DNA of 64,000 bases from Vibrio sp. SS-MA-C1-2 (GTDB lineage: Bacteria; Pseudomonadota; Gammaproteobacteria; Enterobacterales; Vibrionaceae). Positions 37,188 through 46,542 of the stretch are shown here, one piece after another. A program made the translations under genes and the position numbers. The notes beneath the pieces are model-generated. The model saw nothing but the letters and a program-made list of their open reading frames with translations. It was not told the origin of the DNA and ran no database searches. Position 1 is the stretch's first letter. The number at the start of each line of letters is the position of its first letter. The stretch covers positions 434,001 through 498,000 of the forward strand of contig NZ_CP090980.1 in the NCBI RefSeq assembly GCF_021513135.1. Reading direction: 5' to 3'.

Positions 37188-38224
37188 AATCCCCCCTCCT
37201 TAACCCAAGCTTTCACTTTCATCTCTGGTGTAATCGATTTGGCACCGAGAGCAACAATTTGATCGCGACTCTTTAAGCCCGACAAAAGATAACCCCTATC
37301 ATCTACTTCTATTTTCACCTTCTCGACTTTCCCACTCTCTGAAACTCGCCAAACATAACTGGTACCATCCTCTATCAAAATGGCTTCAGTCGGAATTTGA
37401 GTATTCCCACTCTGAGAAGTACTGATGGTAACTTTTGAAGACATACCGGGCTGAACATTGATATTGTCAGGGTTTGGCATAATTAAAGTGACGGAATAAC
37501 TGGATGTTTTATCATTAGAATCAGTATCAACTTCCTTTAAAGTCGCAGGAAAGGAGTAATCCGGATAAGTATCAAACTTAACGTTGAACTCAACTTGACG
37601 CTCGCGGTTAAATTGACTGATAAGTTGCTCTGGTAATTGAAAAATGATATTTAACAGTTCATTCGATTGAATATGAAGTACCGACTCTTTTGCTGGAACA
37701 TATTGATAATTTTCAGTTGTCACTAAGGAAATGACCCCATCATAAGGAGCGATAAGTTGTGTGTACTGTAGGTTGGCTTTTGCTTGATCTAAATTTGCCT
37801 TAGCAGTTTTTAGTTGAGCTAACGCATCATCATAGTCTTGCTCCGACACTACCCGAGTTTTACGAAGTTTCTCTGTCCGTAAAAATTGCACATTTTTCAG
37901 ATCATATTCTGCTTTTCGATAATCATATTCCAGACTGTACTCATCTTGATTAAGTTCTGCTAATACCTCTCCCTTTGTAACCGGCTGTCCCGATTTAACA
38001 TTAAATTTAAAAAGTTGTCCTGGCACTCGAAATGCTAACAATGCTTGATTATCTGATTCAACAACGCCTGGAAATGTTCTTGATAAGGTTTGGTCGCCAA
38101 GTTGAATCATCATTAATTTAGCAGGACGAACAATCTCCTTTTGTCCTATTTGGGGTTCTGGGTCATTACAGCCGACAAGGGCTAAAAACGACATCGCTAC
38201 GGTAATACGCCGTAAAGTCATCAT
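37184..38224 (-). CDS. RND periplasmic adaptor lipoprotein (first)
   Basis: A 346-residue membrane fusion protein with a lipobox (FLALVGC, cysteine at residue 19). Its order is lipoyl half FRVPGQLFKFNVKSGQPVTKGEVLAEL, helical hairpin (EYDYRKAEYDLKNVQFLRTEKLRKTRVVSEQDYDDALAQLKTAKANLDQAKANL), second half QLIAPYDGVISLVTTENYQYV, then the beta-barrel and proximal domains. It is first in the operon. It differs clearly from the second adaptor, so the pump may work as an assembly with a mixed adaptor ring, as proposed for two-adaptor RND systems. A promoter is expected in the 270-nt gap upstream, with fumarase on the same strand ending there. Confidence 0.9.
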   Translation of the reverse strand: MMTLRRITVAMSFLALVGCNDPEPQIGQKEIVRPAKLMMIQLGDQTLSRTFPGVVESDNQALLAFRVPGQLFKFNVKSGQPVTKGEVLAELNQDEYSLEYDYRKAEYDLKNVQFLRTEKLRKTRVVSEQDYDDALAQLKTAKANLDQAKANLQYTQLIAPYDGVISLVTTENYQYVPAKESVLHIQSNELLNIIFQLPEQLISQFNRERQVEFNVKFDTYPDYSFPATLKEVDTDSNDKTSSYSVTLIMPNPDNINVQPGMSSKVTISTSQSGNTQIPTEAILIEDGTSYVWRVSESGKVEKVKIEVDDRGYLLSGLKSRDQIVALGAKSITPEMKVKAWVKEGGL

Positions 38225-38350
38225 TGTTGAATCTCCATATAAATATTTTTATTCTTTATTTTCAATACAATTGGTCATTTTCAGTCTAGGTCAAAAAATG
38301 ATATTTAAAACAATCTGCATATATTCAAAATCGAAGAAAAACAAAAAACA

Positions 38351-38402
38351 AAAAACCCACGATTTTAACTAGAAAGACGCTAGCGAATCGTGGGTTTATT
38401 TA
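38351..38402 (-). terminator. Terminator after the fumarase gene
   Basis: AAACCCACGATT / AATCGTGGGTTT with a 19-nt loop. On the minus strand it runs into a long T tract (GGGTTTTTTG). It lies between the fumarase gene and the RND operon. Confidence 0.85.
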
Positions 38403-38411
38403 AAAATATAT

Positions 38412-38458
38412 TTATACTTAAAGTCATTGAAGTTGCTAATTATCAATTTGTTAGCAAC
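38412..38458. repeat. ERIC left-arm fragment in an inverted repeat
   Basis: TATACTTAAAGTCATTGAAG followed by GTTGCTAATTATC matches an ERIC left arm. GTTGCTAA ... TTAGCAAC forms a perfect 8-bp hairpin. It lies at the 3' end of the fumarase gene. Confidence 0.5.
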
Positions 38459-38492
38459 AATTCATCAACTACATGATGCCTTGAAGTGAATG

Positions 38493-40004
38493 TTACTCCA
38501 TTTCAGCAATCTTCACTTTCCAAGTATCTGGCCCTTTTTGGTGCGCATTATTACCTAAAGAATCAACTGCAACAGTCACTGGCATATCTTCTACGTCAAA
38601 TTCATAGATAGCTTCCATACCTAGATCTTCAAATGCCACAACACGTGCTTTCTTAATCGCTTTCGCCACTAAGTATGCTGCACCACCGACCGCCATCAAA
38701 TAAACAGCGCGGTGATCTTTAATTGATTCGATAGTTTCCGCACCACGTTCTGCTTTACCAATCATTCCTGTTAAGCCCATTTCACCTAACATCATATCGG
38801 TAAATTTATCCATACGAGTCGACGTTGTTGGACCCGCAGGCCCCACAGCTTCATCACCGACTGCATCAACAGGGCCAACGTAATAGATAAAACGGTTATT
38901 AAAATCAACGCCCTCAGGAAGCCCTTCACCATTGGCTAACATTTCACTAATCCGTTTATGAGCGGCATCACGGCCAGTTAAGATTTTACCTGAAAGCAGA
39001 ACAGTCTCTCCCATCTTCCAATCTTGCACATCTTCTTTGGTGACAGTATCTAAATTAACACGACGTACATCATCACCCACTTCCCATGTTACTTCTGGCC
39101 AGTCTTCTAACTTTGGCGGCTGAAGATCTGCCGCACCAGAACCATCAAGCGTAAAGTGAATATGACGAGTTGCTGCACAATTTGGTATCAGGCAAACAGG
39201 CTTTGATGCGGCATGCGTCGGAGCAGTTTTGATTTTAACATCCAATACGGTTGTAACACCGCCTAAACCTTGTGCACCAATGCCTAATTTGTTAACGCGA
39301 TCATAGATATCTAAACGCATCTCTTCTTCAGAGTTTTGAGCACCACGACTCTGTAGTTCATGGATATCTATCGACTCCATCAGTGACTCTTTCGCTAGTA
39401 CTGCGGCTTTTTCTGCCGTACCACCAATACCTATACCCAACATACCTGGTGGACACCAACCTGCACCTAATAAAGGAATGGTCTTTTCTACCCATTCAGC
39501 GACATCATCGGAAGGGTTTAACATCACCATTTTGGTTTTATTTTCTGAACCACCGCCCTTTGCTGCTAACATCAATTCTAACTTATCGCCAGCAACAAGC
39601 TCAGTATGGACAACCGCAGGGGCATTATCGCGAGTATTAATACGTTTACCTGCCGGATCAGCAACAACAGAAGCACGCAATGGATTCCCTTCAAACGTAT
39701 ACGCTTGACGAACACCTTCATCGATCATTTCTTGCAGCGTTAAATCACTATCCCACTTAACATCCATACCAACTTTGGCAAAACAGGTCACAATACCGGT
39801 ATCTTGACAGATAGGTCGACGTCCTTCCGCTGACATACGGGAGTTGATAAGAATTTGCGCCATGGCATCTTTTGCCGCTTTATTTTGCTCTTTGTTATAG
39901 GCTTTTTCTAAGGCTTGAACAAAATCGAGAGGGTGATAATAAGAGATATATTGTAATCCATCAGCAACACTACTGATCACATCTTCTTTACGAATAACCG
40001 TCAT
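38493..40004 (-). CDS. Class I fumarate hydratase (4Fe-4S)
   Basis: A 503-residue oxygen-sensitive fumarase of class I that interconverts fumarate and malate in the TCA cycle. N-terminal domain motifs RPICQDTGIVTCFAKVGM (about 63-80), AAKGGGSENKTKMVMLNPSD (near 148) and the cluster-binding segment LLGAGWCPPGMLGIGIGGTAEKA (about 178) are intact. KPVCLIPNCAATRHIHF follows near residue 268. Cluster cysteines appear as ICQD, WCPP and PNCA. The C-terminal domain (VGPVDAVGDEAVGPAGPTTSTRMD) matches. It is close to E. coli FumA/FumB, but aerobic or anaerobic use cannot be assigned. It is transcribed alone, divergent from pabB. Confidence 0.93.
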   Translation of the reverse strand: MTVIRKEDVISSVADGLQYISYYHPLDFVQALEKAYNKEQNKAAKDAMAQILINSRMSAEGRRPICQDTGIVTCFAKVGMDVKWDSDLTLQEMIDEGVRQAYTFEGNPLRASVVADPAGKRINTRDNAPAVVHTELVAGDKLELMLAAKGGGSENKTKMVMLNPSDDVAEWVEKTIPLLGAGWCPPGMLGIGIGGTAEKAAVLAKESLMESIDIHELQSRGAQNSEEEMRLDIYDRVNKLGIGAQGLGGVTTVLDVKIKTAPTHAASKPVCLIPNCAATRHIHFTLDGSGAADLQPPKLEDWPEVTWEVGDDVRRVNLDTVTKEDVQDWKMGETVLLSGKILTGRDAAHKRISEMLANGEGLPEGVDFNNRFIYYVGPVDAVGDEAVGPAGPTTSTRMDKFTDMMLGEMGLTGMIGKAERGAETIESIKDHRAVYLMAVGGAAYLVAKAIKKARVVAFEDLGMEAIYEFDVEDMPVTVAVDSLGNNAHQKGPDTWKVKIAEME

Positions 40005-40113
40005 GATAATCCTTTACTATATGTAATTAATCGACTAAAAAATTTATATTTATGATACTCTTGCTGGCTCTAATGTGCTATTGAACAATAAAATATTGGT
40101 CACAAAATTTGAC

Positions 40114-41517
40114 ATGAAACGACAAAAAGTATCAATTTTAAAAACAACATCCTTAAAATATTGCTCATCTGCTGCGCTTTCCCTGTTCGACGCCTTAGCA
40201 TCCCAACCTTGGGCGATGCTTCTTCACTCGGCAGATAACCGACAAGATAGCCGTTTTGATATCATTGTCGCAGATCCTATTGTCACCATTGAAAGTTATG
40301 CAACTCATTCAATAATCAAGGAAAAAGTTACAAAAAAACAGTTCAATAGTGAGACGGATCCATTTACGCTTTTAGCTCAATTACAGCAGCACTATTTACC
40401 AGCAGAGATTCAAGGGTTATCTGAAACCTCAGATCTTCCTTTTATCGGGGGAGCTCTCGGTTATTTTGCTTATGATTTAGGTCGTACCATTGAGCCTTTG
40501 ACCTCGACATCTCAACATGATATCCCAGCTCCTGATATGGCTATCGGTCTCTACGATTGGGCAATTATTATTGACCATCAACAAGAGAAAATTACCGTTG
40601 TTGAGCCCGAGCAGACTCAGCGTATAACTTGGTTAGAGCAACAAAAAATAATACACAATCGTCACATCCCAGCGCTTTTTTCATTAACCTCTTCATGGCA
40701 ATCAAACATGAGTGAACAAGAGTATGGTAAAAAATTTGACGCTATCCAAAACTACCTTAAAAGCGGCGACTGTTATCAAATAAATTTAGCACAACGCTTT
40801 CAAGCGCACTACCAAGGTGATGAGTGGCTCGCCTATCAACAGTTATCGGCTCAAAATGGTGCGCCGTTTTCAAGCTTTATTCGATTAGATGAATTCACAT
40901 TATTATCACTCTCTCCTGAACGATTTATTCAGCTTGCTAATCAACAAATCGAAACGAAACCGATTAAAGGGACTCGCCCTCGTTTTGCTGATCCACAACA
41001 AGACTTAGAGAGCGCGAATCAACTCCAACACGCTGAAAAAGATCAAGCTGAAAACTTAATGATTGTTGATCTATTAAGAAATGATATTGGACGAGTCGCT
41101 AAACCGGGAACCGTAGCCGTACCATCTCTTTTTGCGATTGAAAGCTATCCCGCAGTTCACCATCTGGTCAGCACGATTACCGCAACCTTGGATCAAAAGT
41201 ACAGTGGATATGATCTGTTACGAGCGTGTTTTCCGGGTGGTTCAATTACTGGCGCACCAAAGATTCGAGCCATGGAAATTATTGAAGAGTTAGAACCCCA
41301 TCGTCGAAATAGCTATTGTGGCAGTATTGGGTATATCAGTCGTGACGGTACACTTGATACCAATATTGCTATTCGTACTCTGCTATGCCATGAAAACAGC
41401 ATTTATGCGTGGGCAGGTGGCGGTATTGTTGCTGATAGCCAGCAAGGTGCTGAATATAAAGAGACATTTGATAAATTAGCCAAAATATTGCCTATTCTGA
41501 ATAGAGTAAAATCATAA
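40114..41517 (+). CDS. pabB: Aminodeoxychorismate synthase component I PabB
   Basis: Chorismate-using enzyme of the folate pathway; with the glutamine amidotransferase PabA it makes 4-amino-4-deoxychorismate. It is about 467 residues. The N-terminal PWAMLLHSA and DSRFDIIVADPIVTIE match E. coli PabB. The catalytic half contains SGDCYQINLAQRF near 225, then FIRLDEFTLLSLSPERFIQL, KPIKGTRPRF, IVDLLRNDIGRVA and CFPGGSITGAPKIRAMEIIEELEP, the usual chorismate-binding signature. The start ATG 40114 (MKRQKVSIL) aligns with the E. coli start; a GTG at 40075 also opens this frame, and neither has a good ribosome site. It lies 48 nt upstream of nudL, as in E. coli. Confidence 0.9.
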   Translation: MKRQKVSILKTTSLKYCSSAALSLFDALASQPWAMLLHSADNRQDSRFDIIVADPIVTIESYATHSIIKEKVTKKQFNSETDPFTLLAQLQQHYLPAEIQGLSETSDLPFIGGALGYFAYDLGRTIEPLTSTSQHDIPAPDMAIGLYDWAIIIDHQQEKITVVEPEQTQRITWLEQQKIIHNRHIPALFSLTSSWQSNMSEQEYGKKFDAIQNYLKSGDCYQINLAQRFQAHYQGDEWLAYQQLSAQNGAPFSSFIRLDEFTLLSLSPERFIQLANQQIETKPIKGTRPRFADPQQDLESANQLQHAEKDQAENLMIVDLLRNDIGRVAKPGTVAVPSLFAIESYPAVHHLVSTITATLDQKYSGYDLLRACFPGGSITGAPKIRAMEIIEELEPHRRNSYCGSIGYISRDGTLDTNIAIRTLLCHENSIYAWAGGGIVADSQQGAEYKETFDKLAKILPILNRVKS

Positions 41518-41565
41518 TAATTACAATTCGCAGACTGTAATTCCAATATAATAAAGGGCGAGATA

Positions 41566-42141
41566 ATGAATAATAAAAACACATTACTTCAACAGTTTAT
41601 TTTCTCACCCTCGACTCAACATCCAGATATTTCCATTCCAGTCAATAAGTTAAGAGATGCTGCCGTATTAATCCCCGTCACTCACTATCAAGGTGAATTA
41701 GCGTTGATCTTAACTCAACGAGCACTGCACCTTCGCCACCATCCTGGACAATGCAGTTTTCCTGGCGGCAAATTTGATCCACAAGACAGCAATCTTCAAC
41801 ACACCGCATTAAGAGAAACCGAAGAAGAAATTGGCATCCAACCCAATCAAATTAATATTTGGGGTGAGTTGCCAAATTTAAAAACCTTTTCTGGTTTTAC
41901 TATTCATCCTTTTATTGCCTATGTTGAACCAAGTTATCAACTTAAAATCAATCATGATGAAGTTGAGTCGGTATTTTATCTTCCCGTCAAACATCTATTT
42001 AACCCAAGAAACTTTATTCATTATAACGTGAGCTTTCGCAAACAGAAGCAGACTTTAATTATCGTTAAACATAATAATTACTTTATTTGGGGAGCAACGG
42101 CACAAATAATTAAAAACCTAGCGAATCAACTTAAAAGTTAA
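41566..42141 (+). CDS. nudL: CoA pyrophosphatase (Nudix) NudL
   Basis: A 191-residue Nudix hydrolase of the NudL/YeaB type, which cleaves CoA or acyl-CoA to phosphopantetheine and adenosine 3',5'-bisphosphate. The Nudix box CSFPGGKFDPQDSNLQHTAL followed by RETEEEIGI (about residues 63-91) carries the catalytic glutamates, preceded by LTQRALHLRHHPGQ, a motif typical of the CoA subgroup. TFSGFTIHPFIAYV follows. The arrangement pabB-nudL is the same as in E. coli and implies co-transcription (48-nt gap). Confidence 0.88.
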   Translation: MNNKNTLLQQFIFSPSTQHPDISIPVNKLRDAAVLIPVTHYQGELALILTQRALHLRHHPGQCSFPGGKFDPQDSNLQHTALRETEEEIGIQPNQINIWGELPNLKTFSGFTIHPFIAYVEPSYQLKINHDEVESVFYLPVKHLFNPRNFIHYNVSFRKQKQTLIIVKHNNYFIWGATAQIIKNLANQLKS

Positions 42142-42339
42142 CCTTTACTCAGCAAGAAACCTTAAAATCCGACCCCATAAACAACCTGAATAGCTAGATA
42201 CGGCTATAAACCGAGCAAATGGTGTCAATTATTAGTGAGATATACTATATAGTTTTCACTTTTATAAACTATTGTTATATATTGACGCGTTTTATATTTA
42301 CTTGGTTATTTAAGAATTCATTGGCTATAGGATATACAT

Positions 42340-43641
42340 TTGAATAACTTTTACCGTGTTACATTATTGGCTCTGGTCTCTTTTTCAGGGACAACCATCG
42401 CAGATGACCTTCCAAAGTCGTCTGACACTATGCCTTTTTTTGAAAGTAATACAGAAGCCCGACAGCGAACAAAAGATTATAAGAACGCTATTACTGACCT
42501 AAAAGAACAGATAAAAAACTGTAAAAAAGAAGACGTCTGTCAACAGTTAAAAGAACAAAAATCAGATTATGAATATGCAGAAAGAAAGCATATCGAAGCT
42601 AACGGACTTCCCATTTTTTCGATTCTCGGAGGTCCAGGATACGTACCAGAAACAGGGGTAATGCTAGCTGCTGGTGCATTGTATTCATTTAGTACTAATC
42701 GTACCGATAGAGAACTACAACGCTCAAGTATTACCATGGTGGCGATTGCTAACCAAATGGAAGATGGCGTCGGTTTTGGTATTCGCTCAAAACAGAACAT
42801 GTTCTTTTATCAAGATACGATTCGCTATAAAGGAAGTTTAGTTTTCGGCCAACAAAGCCAGTATTACTGGGGTATTGGTTACGATGCAGGTAAAGCACAA
42901 GATGCTTCCGATGATATCAGCATGGATTATATGTTTGCTGATTATAAGGGCGATCTTACTTTTCAAAGCGCTTATGGGTTGAATATTGGCCCTGCTCTTC
43001 ACTTACTTTACTTTGATCCAGATAAAGACAGTTTACCGGATACCGCACTTAATGATCCAAACTTTCAAGAATTTGAAGATCAAACATTTACCTTAGGCCT
43101 CGGTTTTACGGTTCAATATGATAGCCGAGATGTGACGGTGAATGCTAAGAAAGGCGAGTTCTTCAATTTAGAATACCTCAAATATGGTACCGCGATTGGG
43201 GGTGACAGTGATTATCAAAAGTTATTAGTTGATTACCGTTATTACTACCCACTGCGTAAAAATGACACATTAGCTTTTTATAACGCAGTGCAATGGAGTC
43301 AAGGCGATGTCCCTTATTACGATATGCCAACTCTAGGTGGTGCCTCTTCAATGCGCGGAATTTACACCGGTCATTATCGTGATAAAACCGCAGTTGAAAA
43401 TACCGTAGAGTTACGCCACACCTTCTTACGTGCTAATGGTCAACCATCGGTTCATGGCATGGTTGTTTGGGGTGGTGTGGGTTATGTTGCACCAACTTTG
43501 AGCAATTTTTACGATAACTTCCTCTATAGTTACGGTGTGGGTTATCGTTATGAATTACAACCTAGAATGAACGTTCGCGTTGATTTAGGCTTTGGACCTA
43601 GTGAAAGTGGGTTCTATTTAACATTTACAGAAGCATTTTAA
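42340..43641 (+). CDS. Omp85-family outer-membrane barrel, TTG start
   Basis: A 433-residue exported protein with a Sec signal (to about residue 21, SFSGTTIADD). A short charged helical region (TEARQRTKDYKNAITDLKEQIKNCKKEDVCQQLKEQ, residues about 38-75) precedes a beta-barrel of the BamA/Omp85 superfamily. It carries PTLGGASSMRGIYTGHYRDKTAVENTVELRH (about 326-356, with the conserved MRG loop) and the terminal strand GPSESGFYLTFTEAF ending in Phe. POTRA domains are absent. The start is TTG at 42340, with TAGGAT as ribosome site; no in-frame ATG exists nearby. It forms a two-gene unit with the gene at 43659, 17 nt downstream. Confidence 0.75.
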   Translation: MNNFYRVTLLALVSFSGTTIADDLPKSSDTMPFFESNTEARQRTKDYKNAITDLKEQIKNCKKEDVCQQLKEQKSDYEYAERKHIEANGLPIFSILGGPGYVPETGVMLAAGALYSFSTNRTDRELQRSSITMVAIANQMEDGVGFGIRSKQNMFFYQDTIRYKGSLVFGQQSQYYWGIGYDAGKAQDASDDISMDYMFADYKGDLTFQSAYGLNIGPALHLLYFDPDKDSLPDTALNDPNFQEFEDQTFTLGLGFTVQYDSRDVTVNAKKGEFFNLEYLKYGTAIGGDSDYQKLLVDYRYYYPLRKNDTLAFYNAVQWSQGDVPYYDMPTLGGASSMRGIYTGHYRDKTAVENTVELRHTFLRANGQPSVHGMVVWGGVGYVAPTLSNFYDNFLYSYGVGYRYELQPRMNVRVDLGFGPSESGFYLTFTEAF

Positions 43642-43658
43642 TCAAAGGATTTTTTAAT

Positions 43659-44813
43659 ATGAGTCACTCTCAAAATAAAACTAGAATCAAACTGTTGAGC
43701 TTGGTGATCTCATCGCTCTTTATGGGGACAGCCTACGCTGAAGAAACGGTTGAAAATAAACAACAATCAACGGCGGTGGTGATTACTCAAGATGAGTTTA
43801 ATCAACAAAAGCAGCAGCATGAGGATCAGAGCTTCAAAGAACGCAGAGCCGAACGTCGCGCTGAAAACCGAGAAGCCCGAAATGAAACAGAAATCGGTTC
43901 AGCTGCCCCCTCTTTTACCGTTGATCCTAATTTAAAAGGCCAGAAACAAGAGAAGCCTCGTCAAAAATGGGAGCATGTTCTGCCTTTTTACGCACAAAAT
44001 GTTATCGATTTAGGGTTTGAACTACCTCTGCCGTTCTCCATTTCATTGATCCCTAACTACACCTCACAAAATGTGCATTTGAAAGATTTAAAGGTAAACT
44101 ACGATGGGATTGAAATTGGTGATCATTTAGATTTAGATACGGTTAATTTTAATGATCCAGAAATCAACAGTACCAGCCTTCAGTTACGTCTTGGTGCATG
44201 GATTTTTCCTTTCTTGGAGATGAGTGCTTACGCCGGCCGTTATAATGCAAAATCTGATATGTTAATTCAAATTCCTACAGCAATCTTTGAAAATGTTTGT
44301 GATGGTGTCAGTGTTCCAATTCCTGATCGCCCGAATTTACCGCCTTTAGAGATAAATCCTTCTTGTGATCAATCTATTGATATTAATAATTTCTCTCCCG
44401 ATATTGATGGCACAAATTTCGGTCTTAATATGAACTTAGTCGGTGGTGCTTATGGCTTCTTTGGTCTATTGCCAATCAGTTACACATGGGTAAAAACCGA
44501 TGATGGCCGCAGTTCAGGCAATACATGGTTAATCGCACCAAGGGTCGGCAAGTCAATTAAAGTCGATTTCTGGGGCGTCTTTAGCCCGTATGTTGGTGTC
44601 TCTTACATGCACACTAAATTAACATCCAAAGATACAATTAAGTTTGATAATGACACTGAACTTTCGTATGAAATTAAGCAGACCAATAATCAAAAATACG
44701 CAGGCTTAATTGGGATGAACTGGACCATCACCAAAAACTACGGTGTAGTCGTTGAAGGTACTTTAGCTGATGAGCGTAAAGCCGTCATCGCAATGTTGAG
44801 TTATCGCTACTAA
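43659..44813 (+). CDS. Secreted protein, probable outer-membrane barrel partner
   Basis: A 384-residue protein with a signal peptide (to about residue 27, SSLFMGTAYAEE). A charged region (FNQQKQQHEDQSFKERRAERRAENREARNETE, residues about 47-78) is followed by strands such as LPFYAQNVIDLGFELPLPFSISLIPNY near residue 112, and a central insert with two cysteines (NVCDG, PSCDQ). The protein ends in strands VVVEGTLADERKAVIAMLSYRY. The alternating pattern and the aromatic end suggest an outer-membrane barrel. No family is recognised. It is second in a two-gene operon with the POTRA-less Omp85 barrel upstream, with which it may form a complex; this is inference. A terminator follows. Confidence 0.6.
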   Translation: MSHSQNKTRIKLLSLVISSLFMGTAYAEETVENKQQSTAVVITQDEFNQQKQQHEDQSFKERRAERRAENREARNETEIGSAAPSFTVDPNLKGQKQEKPRQKWEHVLPFYAQNVIDLGFELPLPFSISLIPNYTSQNVHLKDLKVNYDGIEIGDHLDLDTVNFNDPEINSTSLQLRLGAWIFPFLEMSAYAGRYNAKSDMLIQIPTAIFENVCDGVSVPIPDRPNLPPLEINPSCDQSIDINNFSPDIDGTNFGLNMNLVGGAYGFFGLLPISYTWVKTDDGRSSGNTWLIAPRVGKSIKVDFWGVFSPYVGVSYMHTKLTSKDTIKFDNDTELSYEIKQTNNQKYAGLIGMNWTITKNYGVVVEGTLADERKAVIAMLSYRY

Positions 44814-44841
44814 ACTCAACTGCAACATAAAACACAATACT

Positions 44842-44906
44842 AGGCTGATTTTATTCCCCTTCTCTCAATTCTATTAAGGGGTTATAAAATCAGCTTTTTT
44901 TGTTTT
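44842..44906 (+). terminator. Terminator after the two-gene outer-membrane operon
   Basis: AGGCTGATTTTAT / ATAAAATCAGC followed by TTTTTTTG, with an inner CCCCTT...AAGGGG pairing. It lies about 30 nt after the stop codon at 44813. Confidence 0.85.
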
Positions 44907-44994
44907 AATAAGTTACGTTTTATGGGGTGATATGTTAAGTTTACGGAAAATATAAATTGAAAAAGTCGATGTGATTTTATAAGGATAGTAAATA

Positions 44995-45678
44995 ATGACA
45001 ACACACTCTACTTCATTAAAAATTCAAATTTGGGACAGTTTTGTTCGTGGCTATCACTGGTTGCAAGTCGCTATTTTAGGAGGCTTATGGTATACCGGAG
45101 AACAAGGACTCATGGAGTGGCACTTCTCTCTCGCCTACCTGTTAATGACGCTATTGCTTAGTCGACTAATTTGGGGCTTTATCGGCAGCGATACCGCAAA
45201 ATTTAGCTACTTCATCAAATCACCAGCAACGGTAATCCGATATCTTAAAAATCCTGAACAGGTGAAAACTATCGGTCACAATCCAATTGGCAGTTATATG
45301 GTGGCGCTATTCTTTATTTTACTGACATTGCAGATAACAACGGGGTTATTTGCCAATGATGATATTCTCTCCGAAGGGCCATTAGCACAATATATTAGCT
45401 ATGACTTAAGTGGTCAGTTAACGGGAATTCATCATCAAATTTTCAACGTATTACAAGCGGCGGTTGTGATTCATATTTTAGCTATTTTCATTTATCGTGC
45501 AGTAAAAAAAGAGAACTTAACCACGCCAATGATTACCGGGAAAAAAGAGTTTACAGAATCAATGACCATGGCTAAACCTAAAATTAAAAATGGAATCATG
45601 GGTTGGGTAATCTTTTTAATGATTGGATCAATCGTCTATTTTGCTTGGGGAGAAGAGGTTATTTCTTATCTTTTTTAA
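44995..45678 (+). CDS. Cytochrome b561-type membrane cytochrome
   Basis: A 227-residue inner-membrane protein of the cytochrome b561/Ni-Fe hydrogenase-type b cytochrome group, expected to pass electrons between quinone and a periplasmic partner through two b hemes. The heme region starts IWDSFVRGYHWLQVAILGGLWYTG (His at about 21), then MEWHFSLAYLLMTLLLSRLIWGF, and SGQLTGIHHQIFNVLQAAVVIHILAIFIY carries two further histidine sites. A fourth membrane span ends the protein (GWVIFLMIGSIVYF). It is convergent with the cytochrome c' gene at 45797 across a shared terminator, so a functional link is possible. Confidence 0.82.
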   Translation: MTTHSTSLKIQIWDSFVRGYHWLQVAILGGLWYTGEQGLMEWHFSLAYLLMTLLLSRLIWGFIGSDTAKFSYFIKSPATVIRYLKNPEQVKTIGHNPIGSYMVALFFILLTLQITTGLFANDDILSEGPLAQYISYDLSGQLTGIHHQIFNVLQAAVVIHILAIFIYRAVKKENLTTPMITGKKEFTESMTMAKPKIKNGIMGWVIFLMIGSIVYFAWGEEVISYLF

Positions 45679-45727
45679 CCTTCACGTCCCTCTCTTATTG
45701 ACTAAGATTTATTGAAGAATATAGATC

Positions 45728-45781
45728 AAAAAAACCGCACTTTCAGTTAAATGGTACAATAACTAAAAGTGCGGTTTTTTA
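45728..45781. terminator. Bidirectional terminator between cytochrome genes
   Basis: AAAAACCGCACTTTCAGTTA / TAACTAAAAGTGCGGTTTTTT, with A and T runs. It serves the cytochrome b561-type gene (plus) and the cytochrome c' gene (minus). Confidence 0.9.
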
Positions 45782-45796
45782 CTATTCTAAATACAA

Positions 45797-46249
45797 TTAT
45801 TTATATTTATAGTCGCTGTGACACGCTTTACAGTTTTTAGCGGCTTGACCAAACGCTTGCTTAATCGCTTTTTGATCGCCACCAGCTGCAACTTTTGCTA
45901 AATTAGCCGTATCCGCTTGGAATTTATTTAACTTTGTTGTGAATCCATCCCAATCACTCCAGATTTCAGGTTTAGCTTTGGTATCCCCTTTATCGGATCC
46001 TTTTACGGCAAAGGCATCTTGTGGCATTAAAGAGAGTTGAGATAACTGTTCAGCACGTTTCGCAAAAAGTTCGCTATTCCACTCTTGTTTTCCTTTAACC
46101 ATGTCAGCCATTTGACCAAGGTTTCCAGCAATCATCGTAAAGGTCGCTTGACGATACTCAATCGCTTTATCAGGTTCGTTAAATGTATTTGCTACTGCCG
46201 TTCCAGCAAATAAAAATGAGAGTGAAATCAGGGTTGTTTTTAATTTCAT
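45797..46249 (-). CDS. Periplasmic cytochrome c' (cytochrome c556 type)
   Basis: A 150-residue protein with a signal peptide (to about residue 20, LSFLFAGTAVA). The four-helix bundle ends in the C-terminal heme motif AAKNCKACHSDYKYK (CxxCH near residues 140-144), as in cytochrome c' proteins, which bind NO or transfer electrons. AIEYRQATFTMIAGNLGQMADMVKGK is the usual first helix and IWSDWDGFTTKLNKF the third. It is convergent with a b561-type membrane cytochrome, a common pairing in this family, though on opposite strands here. Confidence 0.9.
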   Translation of the reverse strand: MKLKTTLISLSFLFAGTAVANTFNEPDKAIEYRQATFTMIAGNLGQMADMVKGKQEWNSELFAKRAEQLSQLSLMPQDAFAVKGSDKGDTKAKPEIWSDWDGFTTKLNKFQADTANLAKVAAGGDQKAIKQAFGQAAKNCKACHSDYKYK

Positions 46250-46542
46250 AATTAATATCCTTCCATGCGATTTACATTAATGGCGAAATTTATCGGGTAA
46301 ATTTTTGATTTTTATTGAAGAAGATATCTCCTCCACTACATGCGGAAGAATATCATAAATGTAAATAAAATAAAGAAAAAGTGTTAACATTGCGCGATTG
46401 TAATGTTTGATTCTTAAAAGTAAAAACAGGACGTATTATGCAGATTTTTTGATCATTTTATGGCAAGGTATACCTGTATTAAATGATTATTAATAATTAA
46501 AGTTAACAACTCAAATTAAGAGTAATAAAGGATTTTTAAATC

